64,000 nucleotides of DNA, taken from assembly GCF_004745825.1 (NCBI RefSeq), contig NZ_SRLA01000002.1, positions 1,302,001 to 1,366,000 on the forward strand, given 5' to 3'. The notes under the pieces were generated by a model. It had not been told where the DNA came from and searched no databases. It was given only the letters and a program-made list of their open reading frames with translations. Shown here in pieces: positions 33,323 to 42,243 of the stretch (position 1 is its first letter; every line of letters starts with the position of its first letter). The translations under genes were made by a program, and so were the position numbers. Source of the DNA: Hymenobacter fodinae. Lineage in GTDB: Bacteria > Bacteroidota > Bacteroidia > Cytophagales > Hymenobacteraceae.

Positions 33323-35329
33323 CTACCGAATGCCCACAGGGTTCAAGACTTCAACCTCTAGATGCTCCATTTTCGTGATGGGCACATACTGGTTGTCGTG
33401 GGTGCCGGCCGGGTAGCCAATGCCTTGGAAAAGAGCACCCGATACTGGGCCGTTATTAGCCAGCTCTTGCTGGAAAGCCGGCCCATACTGGTGTAGCTGC
33501 GAGGCAAAGTAGTACAGCATCTCGAAGCCCGAGAAGGCAAACACCGATGGGGGTAGGTTCTGGCGCTGCGTATACAGCTGGCGGAAGCGCCGCACGCCCA
33601 GGTTGGTTTTGTCGATGAACTTGGGCTGCACGAAGTATACGCTGCGCGCATTCAGCTGGCCTAGGCCCACACGGTTATTGTCGAGCCAAGAGGCGTAAGT
33701 GATGAGGGCTGGACGGGCGGCCTGCGCCTGCATAACACCAAACGTATAAGGGCCGGCTTTTTTATGATCCGAGGCTACCACCAAGTGGCCTACCGACTTT
33801 AGGTCTACCCCCGTGAAGCCCGCCGATAATGACTCTTCCACGTCAGAGTTAATGCGGCGTAGCTCTACTACTTTACCACCCAGGGCTTCGTAGGCCTGTT
33901 TGTACGCCTCGCCGAAGGAGGAGTCATCCTTGGAGTCTTCGTAGAACACAACGGCCGTACGTGGGCCCCCGAGGCGGGCAAAGGCAAACTGAGCTGCCTG
34001 CTTGGCCTGTGTTTCGGCGCTCGGCTCAAACAAGTAATACCAGGGGTTATCTTCCACTAGGTCGCCATCTTGCGACAGTGGATTTACGCACAGGATTTGC
34101 TTTTGCTGAGCAAAGCGGGCCAGAATTTTACTGCCTGACTTGTATACCGGCCCAATGAGCATATCCATGGACGCTACTTCGGGCAGCGCAAGCACACTTT
34201 TAAGCTGCAGGGTATCGGCACCGGTATCGTAGGCGAAGAGTTGCACCGGGTGGCCTTCGCGCTGTAGCGAGTCTTGGGCCAGACGCATGCCGGCGTATAA
34301 GTCGGTTACAAACTGGTTTTTGCGCTGTTTTTCCCAACTCGGGTCGTTGAACTCAAAGGGCAGGAGCACCCCAATGTTATACGTGCTTTTCTTTTGTGCC
34401 CTTGGGCGAGGAGTATAACGGGTACGGTCGAGCGAGAACTGGGCAATCAGGTCGTTGAGCTGGCCTTTGTCTGCGTCGGTGTACCAGCCGCCATTAGCGA
34501 GCTTGTCGGCATAGGCCCGGCCCAAGGCAGCCTCGCGTGGGTAGGTTTTTAGCAGGCTTTGGAAAGTGGCCTTGTCTTTAATACGAGGCAAATAAACCGC
34601 CTTCATATTTTCTCGCTCCGTCGTCAAGCGCTCGGGAGGGAGCATACTGAGAACCTTCAGGGCGTTGTCGAAGTCATTTTGCTCAAACGACACCTGGCCT
34701 TGCAAAAACAACGCTTCTGGTAGGCCAGCCCACTGCGGATATTCGTTGCGCACCAGGTTCAGCATTTGCTCTGCCTCGACCCATTTTTTGGCCCTACTAG
34801 CCGCTACGGCATACAAGTACGCCGCCTCGGGGGCCCGCTCAAACTTGGCAGTGGGCCGCGTGAGTGGTTCCAGTTCCTGCATGGCCAAGTCGTAACGAGT
34901 CTGGTCGAGGAGGACCTTGCCGTTCTTGTAGCGCATGTTAGGGTCAGAAGAACCCAAGTTGGCTGGCAACGGCGGTCCGCTAGGCCGCGCCGCCGCTGGC
35001 TTAGTAGTGGTCGGAGCCGCCGAAGATTTAACCGGTGCCGGAGTTGCCTTGGCAGGAACCAATACGGATTTGGCCGGAGCCGTGGTAGGCTTAGCGCCGG
35101 CCGCAGAGGAAGTGGCTGTTACACCTTTGGTAGCCGCGCCACCTACCGGCTTGCCGGTAGCAGGGGCTGTTGTTGCTTTAGCGGGTGTGGTAGGTTTGCC
35201 GGCGGTAGCACGCGGTGCGGCCGGCTTCTGTGTGGTAGGCTTAACCGTAGGTTGCTGAGCCAGGACCGAGCCGGAAAGGGCTAGGCCAGTGCACAAGGAA
35301 GCAAGTTGCAGGAGGGAGAAACACCTCAT
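33323..35329 (-). CDS. Large periplasmic-binding-protein-like (LpoA-type) protein with TPR segment
   Basis: The 668-residue protein starts at 35329, where a signal peptide begins (MRCFSLLQLASLCTGLALSGSVLAQ). A low-complexity Ala/Pro/Thr/Lys-rich linker fills about residues 26-125. TPR-like helices follow (NGKVLLDQTRYDLAMQELEPL, LPEALFLQGQVSFEQNDFDNALKVL). The C-terminal half (about 310-660) is a type I periplasmic-binding fold starting NIGVLLPFEF with IGPVYKSGSKILARF and TAVVFYEDSKDDSSFGEAY. This order resembles LpoA-like activators and ABC leucine-binding homologues of Bacteroidota. No permease genes are adjacent, so a transport role is not supported. Confidence 0.75.
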   Translation of the reverse strand: MRCFSLLQLASLCTGLALSGSVLAQQPTVKPTTQKPAAPRATAGKPTTPAKATTAPATGKPVGGAATKGVTATSSAAGAKPTTAPAKSVLVPAKATPAPVKSSAAPTTTKPAAARPSGPPLPANLGSSDPNMRYKNGKVLLDQTRYDLAMQELEPLTRPTAKFERAPEAAYLYAVAASRAKKWVEAEQMLNLVRNEYPQWAGLPEALFLQGQVSFEQNDFDNALKVLSMLPPERLTTERENMKAVYLPRIKDKATFQSLLKTYPREAALGRAYADKLANGGWYTDADKGQLNDLIAQFSLDRTRYTPRPRAQKKSTYNIGVLLPFEFNDPSWEKQRKNQFVTDLYAGMRLAQDSLQREGHPVQLFAYDTGADTLQLKSVLALPEVASMDMLIGPVYKSGSKILARFAQQKQILCVNPLSQDGDLVEDNPWYYLFEPSAETQAKQAAQFAFARLGGPRTAVVFYEDSKDDSSFGEAYKQAYEALGGKVVELRRINSDVEESLSAGFTGVDLKSVGHLVVASDHKKAGPYTFGVMQAQAARPALITYASWLDNNRVGLGQLNARSVYFVQPKFIDKTNLGVRRFRQLYTQRQNLPPSVFAFSGFEMLYYFASQLHQYGPAFQQELANNGPVSGALFQGIGYPAGTHDNQYVPITKMEHLEVEVLNPVGIR

Positions 35330-35801
35330 AGAACGAGAGGGCCAGGGAATATAGGCGGGAGGAATAGGGGAGCCACCAGTCGGCGGCCCACCGTGCAAAG
35401 GTACGTAGATACGGCCGGGATGGTAGTGAGTAGCAAACTCCATGCCCCCAGAGGGCCCTACTTACCATCCGCTACCATGAGCTCTGGGTGTCTTGCCCGG
35501 AGGTGGCCTAGCCTACTTGCTAAGGGCTATCCGTGCCGCACAGCAAGGACGCAGGCGCATACCAAAAGGCCCTAAATGTGTGCAGATATAGCTGTGGGCT
35601 CTGCTTTTTAATCGAAAATTAAGTTGCATTTAATGCGGCCTTAAGTTAGGCGGTTGGGTGGCGCGGTACCTTTGTGTCGAAGTCTGGAAGTGACATCTGC
35701 GGCTACTACAGTCGAGGTTGGGCCTTGTGCTCCCGAGATTGTAAGTAAGACTATCACAGGTTGAAGTAATACTTCCTAGGCTGGGCAATACACCGTGCAA
35801 C
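35330..35801. other. Intergenic region between divergent genes, with candidate TetR promoter
   Basis: This 472-bp stretch holds no credible gene. At 35667-35674 TACCTTTG matches the TAnnTTTG -7 element for the TetR gene. Just upstream lie a perfect 11-nt palindrome (35626-35636) and two copies of TTAAGTT (35619-35625 and 35641-35647), a possible operator. The remaining left part contains nothing recognised apart from one TGGCCTAG copy. Confidence 0.5.
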
Positions 35802-36467
35802 ATGCTGAGAAACATTCATCTAAACGAACGCCTTTTTCTGCGCGATCCGCAGGAGACGGAGCTGGGACGCCGGCTCATTGGGGAAAGCGTCCGGCTGATC
35901 GATGAAATCGGGCTGGAGCAGTTCACCTTCCGGAAGCTGGCCCAGCGGATGGAGTCAACGGAAGCCTCGCTTTACCGCTACTTCGAGAACAAGCACCGGC
36001 TACTGGTGTATCTGGTGTCGTGGTACTGGGCCTGGCTGTACTACCAGATTCGGTTTCATACTCATAACGTGCCCAGCCCCATGCAGCGGCTGCGGCTCAT
36101 CCTGGGTATTCTTACCCGTGCCCACCACGATGACCCCACAACCACTGGCCTAGATGAGGCCGCGCTGTATCGCATCGTGGTGAATGAGGCGTCGAAATCT
36201 TACCTCACCCGTGGGGTAGACCAAGACGACCAAGCCGGGTTGTTTCGGGAGTACAAGCAGCTGGTGGCGCACATCTCGGCGGTTGTCTCCGAGATACGCC
36301 CTGGGTATCCGTATCCGCACGCCCTGGCCAGCACCCTGCTTGAAGCCTCTCGCAAACAATTGTTTTTCGCGCAGCACCTGCCTTCCTGCACCGATACCAC
36401 TGGCGAGCCCACGGAACAGGTCATTTACTCATTTTTAGAAAGTCTGGCCTTTAACGCCCTGGCCTAG
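35802..36467 (+). CDS. TetR/AcrR-family transcriptional regulator
   Basis: The 221-residue protein has a DNA-binding N-terminal domain: RLIGESVRLIDEIGLEQFTFRKLAQRMESTEASLYRYFENKHRLLVYL, containing the FRKLAQRM...EASLYRYF helix-turn-helix. The remaining helical domain would bind a ligand and dimerise. It precedes an ABC/HlyD/TolC export set but a strong terminator separates them. It is the likely regulator of that set or of itself, an inference from position only. Confidence 0.85.
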   Translation: MLRNIHLNERLFLRDPQETELGRRLIGESVRLIDEIGLEQFTFRKLAQRMESTEASLYRYFENKHRLLVYLVSWYWAWLYYQIRFHTHNVPSPMQRLRLILGILTRAHHDDPTTTGLDEAALYRIVVNEASKSYLTRGVDQDDQAGLFREYKQLVAHISAVVSEIRPGYPYPHALASTLLEASRKQLFFAQHLPSCTDTTGEPTEQVIYSFLESLAFNALA

Positions 36468-36496
36468 CCAAGGCCTGCTTGCCGCCTTGGCTAGGC
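36462..36496 (+). terminator. Intrinsic terminator of the TetR gene
   Basis: A perfect 13-bp stem (36462-36474 with 36484-36496) followed by a T-rich run. The left arm includes the TetR stop codon, so the downstream exporter probably has its own promoter or depends on read-through. Confidence 0.8.
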
Positions 36497-36533
36497 TTTC
36501 TTTTCTCTCTCCTCGCAACATACACCTCCGGCT

Positions 36534-38261
36534 ATGGCCACTTCGCACGAATCTTCTCTTACGCCCGGGCAGCGCCTCTTGCGCCTGCTGGCCGCCGAAC
36601 GGCGCGACATTACCTACTTATATGTATATGCGGCTTTGGCCGGCCTGATCAGCCTCACGTTGCCACTGGGCGTGCAGTCGGTTATAGGGTTTGTGAGCAG
36701 CGGCGATGTCAGCACCTCGCTTATCGTACTGATTGGCTTTATCGTCTTCGGAACATTTCTGGTGGGGGCCCTGCAGGTGATGCAGCTGTACCTGGTCGAG
36801 TTCATTCAGCAGCGCCTGTTTGCCCGCGTAAGCTTCGACTTTGCCGTGCGCCTGCCGCGGGTCAGGACCGAGTCGCTGGATGGGCAGTATTTGCCCGAGC
36901 TCATGAACCGCCTGCTCGATACGCCCACCCTGCAAAAAGGGCTGGCAACCCTGCTGGTGGAGTTTTCGGCGGCAGCCCTGCAAATTCTGTTCGGCCTGAT
37001 TCTGCTCTCGTTTTACCACCCCATCTTCATTGCGTTTGGTCTGCTGCTCGTTTTGCTGCTGGCCTTGATGATTCGTTTCACAGGTTCTAAGGGCCTGGCT
37101 ACAAGTCTTACCGAGTCGAAGTACAAGTACCGGGTAGTGGCTTGGCTCGAAGACGTGGCCCGCACGGTGCATACCTTCCGGCACTCCCCCCGCCAGGAAG
37201 TAGCCATTTCCCGCACCGATGGACTGGTGGAAGGCTACCTAGTGGCCCGGCAAAGCCACTTCCGAGTGCTTCTGACCCAATTCTGGAGCTTTGTGGCCTT
37301 TAAAACGCTGATTACGGCGGCCCTGCTGATCATTGGCTGCTGGCTGCTCATTAGCAAGCAGATCAACATCGGGCAGTTTGTAGCCGCTGAAATTGTTATC
37401 ATCCTCACCATTTCGGCCGTGGAGAAAGTGTTGCTGAAGCTGGATGTAGTGTATGATGCCCTCACTTCCCTCGACAAAATTGGCCACGTGCTCGACCTGC
37501 CGGTACTGGAGCCGCACGTGGGCGTAGAGCTGCCATTGGCCGCGGCCGGGGCTGGCCTACGAGTGGAGGTGCGCCACCTGAGCTACCAGTACCCAGGCGG
37601 GGAAAAGCAGCCGGTGCAGGATGTGTCGCTGATGCTGGCGGCAGGGGAGCACCTAGGGCTGGTGGGCTCCGATGGCTCCGGCAAAACCACCTTACTGCGC
37701 GTGTTGGCGGGCCTTTTGGAGGATTACACCGGCGTGGTAGCCTACGACGGACTGGCCCTGCAAGACATTTCCAGCAATGCCCTGGGGCGCTACCTCGGCG
37801 ACAACATTTCCCACCAGAACATCTTCGAGGGCACGCTGCTCCAGAATATCACCCTCGACCAGTCCTACATCAGTGCCGACGATGTAACCTGGTCCTTGGA
37901 GCTGGTAGGCCTGCGCGACGACCTCTACGGCCGTAAGCAAGGCCTGAACACCCCGCTTGGGGTGGGCACCCCGCTGTCGGACAGCGTCCGTCAAAAGCTG
38001 CTGCTGGCCCGGGCGCTGGTGCGGCGGCCACGCCTGCTGCTGCTCGATAATTTCTTGCCCGGCGTAGAGCCCGCCGAGCGTCTGCGCATTCTGCAGCGCC
38101 TCCTCGATGCCCAACAGACCTGGACCGTGGTGCTAGCCTCCAACGACGTGCGGGTGCTTTCCCTGTGCCCACGCTTGGCTTTGCTCCGCGAGGGGCGCCT
38201 CGTTGCCGACGGGCCTTTCGAAATTGTTTCGCAGCAGCCGGAACTCCGCGAACTGATGTAA
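36534..38261 (+). CDS. ABC exporter (fused membrane/ATPase) with degenerate ATPase motifs
   Basis: The 575-residue protein has an N-terminal membrane domain of about six helices (residues 20-310) and a C-terminal ATPase domain. It resembles type I secretion ABC proteins (HlyB/PrtD group) but has no C39 peptidase domain. Walker A is intact (GSDGSGKT 378-385, K384). The signature is LSDSV (481-485) instead of LSGGQ, the residue after Walker B aspartate D505 is N506 instead of the catalytic Glu, and the switch histidine position is S536 (ASN in place of AHR). It is followed by HlyD and TolC genes. Export activity as a homodimer is doubtful, or ATP hydrolysis may be slow or non-canonical. Confidence 0.82.
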   Translation: MATSHESSLTPGQRLLRLLAAERRDITYLYVYAALAGLISLTLPLGVQSVIGFVSSGDVSTSLIVLIGFIVFGTFLVGALQVMQLYLVEFIQQRLFARVSFDFAVRLPRVRTESLDGQYLPELMNRLLDTPTLQKGLATLLVEFSAAALQILFGLILLSFYHPIFIAFGLLLVLLLALMIRFTGSKGLATSLTESKYKYRVVAWLEDVARTVHTFRHSPRQEVAISRTDGLVEGYLVARQSHFRVLLTQFWSFVAFKTLITAALLIIGCWLLISKQINIGQFVAAEIVIILTISAVEKVLLKLDVVYDALTSLDKIGHVLDLPVLEPHVGVELPLAAAGAGLRVEVRHLSYQYPGGEKQPVQDVSLMLAAGEHLGLVGSDGSGKTTLLRVLAGLLEDYTGVVAYDGLALQDISSNALGRYLGDNISHQNIFEGTLLQNITLDQSYISADDVTWSLELVGLRDDLYGRKQGLNTPLGVGTPLSDSVRQKLLLARALVRRPRLLLLDNFLPGVEPAERLRILQRLLDAQQTWTVVLASNDVRVLSLCPRLALLREGRLVADGPFEIVSQQPELRELM

Positions 38262-38269
38262 TGCCGGGT

Positions 38270-38319
38270 GGCGGCGAAGCGCGCAGGGAGGATAGGACCT
38301 CCCAGCGCGCTTCGCCGCC
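38270..38319. repeat. Two-part hairpin between the ABC and HlyD genes
   Basis: A perfect 15-bp GC-rich stem (38270-38284 with 38305-38319) contains a second 6-bp stem (38286-38291 with 38298-38303). No T run follows, so it is more likely to affect mRNA stability or translation than to terminate. Confidence 0.65.
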
Positions 38320-38370
38320 AGTATTCGGCCATCAGAACGCTTCCACTCACTTATCAGCACTCCTTATACT

Positions 38371-39774
38371 ATGCCTTTTGCTGAACGTCCCCTCGAAGAA
38401 ACCAACCCGCTTACGGCCAAATTCCGCTCGTTTGGGCGGGTGCAAACGCCCACCGCGGGCCGCACCCTGGCCCGCTGGCTCGGTGGCCTAGGCGTGATAG
38501 TCCTGCTGGCTGGCTTCCTGCCCTGGACGCAGAACATCCGCTCCAGCGGCCAGCTCACCACCCTGCGTCCCCAAGACCGTCCGCAAACCGTACCCAGCAC
38601 CATTGCCGGTCGCATTGAGCGCTGGCACGTGCGCGAAGGCCAGCAGGTAAAACGCGGCGATACCCTGGTTTCCATTGTCGAAATCAAGGAGAAATATTTT
38701 GACCCCGAGCTGTTGCAGCGCACCCGTGAGCAACTAGCGGCCAAGATTGCGTCGCTGGAAGAAAACCGGGGCAAGACCGTGGCCCTGGGTGATCAGCAGG
38801 AAGCCCTGCGCAGTGGCCTACGCGTGAGCTTGGATAAGGCCCGCAACAAAGTGTCGCAAGCTCGCCTGAAGCTTAACTCTGATCAAGCTGAGCTGCGCGC
38901 CGCTGATAACGACTTTAATATTGCGCGTCAGCAGTTGGCCCGCCAGGAAGCTCTCTATCAGCAGGGACTGAAAAGCCTGACCGAGCTCGAGCAGCGCCGC
39001 CTGAAATTTCAGGAAAGCACTGCCAAGCGTCAGTCGGCAGAAAACAAGCTGGGTGTAAGTCAGCAGGAGCTGATCAATGCCCAGCTGGAGCTGTCGTCGT
39101 TGCAGGCCGAGTACCAAGACAAGCTGGCCAAGTCGGAGTCGGACCGCCGCTCGGCTACCGCGTACCAGTTTGATACTGAGGGGCAGATTGCCAAAATGCG
39201 CAACGAGCTGGCCAACCTGAGCATCCGCTCGGGCTACTACCGTATTACGGCTCCGCAGGACGGCTACGTGGTGCGCGCCCTGAAACAAGGCCTAGGCGAA
39301 ATAGTGAAGGAAGGGGAGGCCATTGTAACCGTAATGCCTAATACCCCGGCCCTGGCCGCCGAACTGTACGTGAAGCCCATGGATATTCCGTTGCTGCGCG
39401 TGGGGCGCAAAGTGCGCCTGCAGTTTGACGGGTGGCCGGCACTGGTATTCAGCGGTTGGCCAGGCACCAGCTTTGGTACCTTCGGGGGCCGCGTGGCAGT
39501 TATCGACAATATTGACTCCCAGGGTCAATACCGCATTCTGGTGACGCCCGACCCCGACTTGGAGCCTTGGCCGAAGCCTTTGCGCGTAGGTTCCGGTGTA
39601 TATGGCTGGGCCCTGCTGGATAATGTTCCTATCTGGTATGAACTGTGGCGGCAGCTTAATGGCTTCCCCCCAAACTTTGTGGGGGCGCCCGGCGAAGGGG
39701 GCAAAGATGCAAAAAGCGCCAAGAAGGCCGATAAAGGCTCAATAGCCAGCGAGGAAGAGGAGGAGAAGAAATGA
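38371..39774 (+). CDS. HlyD-family membrane fusion protein
   Basis: The 467-residue protein has a short cytoplasmic N-terminus, one transmembrane helix (LGGLGVIVLLAGFLPW, about 32-47) and a lipoyl half-motif (GRIERWHVREGQQVKRGDTLV). A long coiled coil follows (about 115-290), then the second lipoyl part (ITAPQDGYVVRALKQGLGEIV) and a beta-barrel domain with the segment KPMDIPLLRVGRKVRLQFDGWP. The C-terminus is Lys/Glu-rich and charged. It bridges inner and outer membrane between the ABC protein and the TolC-like protein. Its stop overlaps the next start by 4 bp (ATGA), a sign of translational coupling. Confidence 0.9.
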   Translation: MPFAERPLEETNPLTAKFRSFGRVQTPTAGRTLARWLGGLGVIVLLAGFLPWTQNIRSSGQLTTLRPQDRPQTVPSTIAGRIERWHVREGQQVKRGDTLVSIVEIKEKYFDPELLQRTREQLAAKIASLEENRGKTVALGDQQEALRSGLRVSLDKARNKVSQARLKLNSDQAELRAADNDFNIARQQLARQEALYQQGLKSLTELEQRRLKFQESTAKRQSAENKLGVSQQELINAQLELSSLQAEYQDKLAKSESDRRSATAYQFDTEGQIAKMRNELANLSIRSGYYRITAPQDGYVVRALKQGLGEIVKEGEAIVTVMPNTPALAAELYVKPMDIPLLRVGRKVRLQFDGWPALVFSGWPGTSFGTFGGRVAVIDNIDSQGQYRILVTPDPDLEPWPKPLRVGSGVYGWALLDNVPIWYELWRQLNGFPPNFVGAPGEGGKDAKSAKKADKGSIASEEEEEKK

Positions 39775-41372
39775 AGAAGCTTATTCTGACTTGGCTAAGT
39801 CTGGGGCTGCTTCTGACCGAACCGGCCTCTGCGCAAACAGCTAGTCCACCTCGCCGTTCGGTAGCTCCTGCCAGCCCAGCCCTGACGCCGGCCACTAGGT
39901 TACAAAGCCCGGCCACCCAGCCAGCCCCGATGGTGGTGGCCCAGCCGGATGGCGGCAGTGTACGGGGTGTGGAAGCCCGGCCCGCGGCCGTGCCCGCCGA
40001 CTCGGGGGAGGTGTTTACGCTTACCGACTTACTAACCTACGTGGCCCTGCGCCACCCAGTAGCGCGCCAGGCGGGGCTGCTGCCCGAGCGCGCCCAACAA
40101 GAGGTGCGCTACGCCCGAGGCTTGTTTGATCCGGCTGCCACCAGCAAATACTACGGCAAGACCCTCGGGGGCAAGGAATATTTCCACGATTGGGACTCGC
40201 AGCTGCGAATTCCGGTGTGGTATGGCCTCGATGTGAAAGCGGGCTTTGAGCGCGGCACGGGCACGTACATCAACCCCGAAAACTACACCGCTCCCTACGG
40301 TTTAAGCTACATAGGCCTCTCAGTGCCGCTGGCCCAAGGCTTGCTGATTGATGAGCGCCGGGCGGCTGTGCGCCAAGCCCAGGCCCTGCAGGGGCTGGCC
40401 GAAGCGGAACGCCGGAGCGCCTTGAACAAGCTCCTGCTGCAAGCCGCCAAGGATTACTGGGACTGGAGCCTAAACTACCAGCGCCTGCAACTGCTTGACC
40501 GCAATACAGGCCTAGCCAACGTGCGCCTCAGCGCAATACGTCAGCGCGTGCTGTTCGGCGACCTAGCCGCCATCGACTCGGTGGAGGCCCTCACCGAACT
40601 GCAAAACCGGGAGGCTACCCTAGCGCAGGCGCGGGTGCAGTTTCGCAACGCCACACTGCTGCTCAGTAATTACCTCTGGGACGAGCAGCAGCAACCCCGC
40701 GACCTGCCCCCAACGGCGCGGCCTCAGGTGTTGCCCGGCCCCGCCGCCTGGCGTACCCTTAATCCCGATTCTGTTGCCGTGCTAGCCCAGTTAGCCCAGC
40801 AAATTCATCCGGAGCTGCTGAAGAACCGCGCAAAAATCAGCCAGCTGGGAGTAGAGCGGCGCCTGCTCAACAACAAGCTCCTGCCCAAGCTCACCCTCGA
40901 CTATAACCTGCTGCAAGCCGGCCAGCCCTTCAACCCTGAAAAGTCGGCTAGCCTGAGTGGGGCGTACCTGCAAAACAACTATAAGCTGGGCGTGAGCTTT
41001 GCTTACCCGCTACTGTTACGCCAGGAGAGAGCCAAGCTGCAACTGAACCGGCTGAAGATCAGGGAGGCCGAGCTGGACTTGCAGCAGGACTCCCGCGAAG
41101 TGCAAACCACCCTGCGCACCGTAGCCAACGACTGGGAGGCTTTGCGGACGCAGCTGGCCTTGCAACAGCAGGTGGTGCGCAACGCCGAAATCCTGCGCAA
41201 CGGTGAGCAAATCAGGTTTGAGAATGGGGAGAGTTCCGTCTTTCTAATCAACTCCCGGGAGGCCAGCTTGGTGTCGGCGCGCGTGAAACTGGCTGAGTTG
41301 CAAGCTAAATATGCGCAGACCCAGGCCACACTGCGCTGGGCGGCGGGCGGCCCAACCAGCACCGATTTATAG
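39771..41372 (+). CDS. TolC-family outer-membrane protein
   Basis: The 533-residue protein has a signal peptide (MKKLILTWLSLGLLLTEPASAQ), a Pro/Ala/Thr-rich segment (about 23-75), then the TolC-like body starting FTLTDLLTYVALRHPVARQA. The two repeat-like helical-hairpin sections (about 80-290 and 300-525) are typical of TolC proteins, and FENGESSVFLINSREASLVSARVKLAELQAKY marks the end. It completes an ABC/HlyD/TolC set. No C39-processed leader peptide or RTX-type cargo gene is visible nearby. Confidence 0.88.
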   Translation: MKKLILTWLSLGLLLTEPASAQTASPPRRSVAPASPALTPATRLQSPATQPAPMVVAQPDGGSVRGVEARPAAVPADSGEVFTLTDLLTYVALRHPVARQAGLLPERAQQEVRYARGLFDPAATSKYYGKTLGGKEYFHDWDSQLRIPVWYGLDVKAGFERGTGTYINPENYTAPYGLSYIGLSVPLAQGLLIDERRAAVRQAQALQGLAEAERRSALNKLLLQAAKDYWDWSLNYQRLQLLDRNTGLANVRLSAIRQRVLFGDLAAIDSVEALTELQNREATLAQARVQFRNATLLLSNYLWDEQQQPRDLPPTARPQVLPGPAAWRTLNPDSVAVLAQLAQQIHPELLKNRAKISQLGVERRLLNNKLLPKLTLDYNLLQAGQPFNPEKSASLSGAYLQNNYKLGVSFAYPLLLRQERAKLQLNRLKIREAELDLQQDSREVQTTLRTVANDWEALRTQLALQQQVVRNAEILRNGEQIRFENGESSVFLINSREASLVSARVKLAELQAKYAQTQATLRWAAGGPTSTDL

Positions 41373-41439
41373 GCCGGCGGCAATATAGCGGCGCAACCTT
41401 CCGTTAGGAACGCTGGTTTACAACCCCGAACGTATTGGT

Positions 41440-42135
41440 ATGCTGATGTCTATTGCCAACCTATCCCTGCCGCAGATTCGCCACCGTCTCAACCTGATGC
41501 TACTGTTGGGGGCTTCGCTGACGCTGAGCGTGCTGCTGATTACGTTTCGGGTGTTTCTATCGCACCAGGTGTTGTTTGCCTTTCTGCTCTGGAATCTGTT
41601 TTTGGCCATCATTCCGTTCGGGCTTAGCACCATGCTGGGGCTGACGGCCGGGCGGGTGAAGGCGCGGGTGCTGCTGCCCGTGGGTGCGGTGTGGCTATTG
41701 TTCTTCCCAAACGCTCCCTATATCCTCACCGACCTATTTCACCTGGAGCCGCGGGCCGGGGCCCCGTACTGGTACGACCTGGCTCTGATTCTGAGTTGCG
41801 CCTGGAATGGCCTGATGCTGGCCTATGCTTCCCTCACCGACATGCAGGCCATTGTGGCCCGGCGCTTGGGGTGGGGGGCCGGCTGGGCGTTTGCAACCGT
41901 GGCGCTGCTGCTGAGCTCCTTCGGCATTTACCTGGGGCGCTACCTGCGTTTCAACAGCTGGGATATTCTCACCAACCCGCTCACGCTGTTCTACGACATT
42001 ATCAACCGTATTCTGTACCCTACTGCGCACCTGGGCACCTGGGGCGTAACGCTGCTGTACGGGGCCTTCTTGTTGCTGGGCTATGCCACTGTGCGCCTGC
42101 TAGGCCGCATGGGGGAGGAGCCCGTCCAGGCCTAG
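41440..42135 (+). CDS. DUF1361 membrane protein
   Basis: The 231-residue integral membrane protein has about six to seven hydrophobic segments. The family fingerprint is present: FFPNAPYILTDLFHLEPR, WYDLALILSCAWNGLMLAYASL and GIYLGRYLRFNSWDILTNP. DUF1361 proteins are of unknown function. The start could alternatively be a few codons downstream. It follows the TolC-like gene by 67 bp on the same strand and precedes the dGTPase. Confidence 0.85.
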   Translation: MLMSIANLSLPQIRHRLNLMLLLGASLTLSVLLITFRVFLSHQVLFAFLLWNLFLAIIPFGLSTMLGLTAGRVKARVLLPVGAVWLLFFPNAPYILTDLFHLEPRAGAPYWYDLALILSCAWNGLMLAYASLTDMQAIVARRLGWGAGWAFATVALLLSSFGIYLGRYLRFNSWDILTNPLTLFYDIINRILYPTAHLGTWGVTLLYGAFLLLGYATVRLLGRMGEEPVQA

Positions 42136-42243
42136 CATGGTTGGGGTAGACTGTATAATCTTGCAGAGAGCATCGGCTGATTTGCGACGGCCTTGTACCT
42201 TAGGCCACTGATGATGCACCTTACCAGTTCCGACGCACCTGCC

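Noticed and set aside
36534..41372. Bacteriocin-type exporter with C39 leader peptidase
   Set aside because: The ABC protein begins directly with the membrane domain; no C39 cysteine motif and no double-glycine leader peptide gene was seen.
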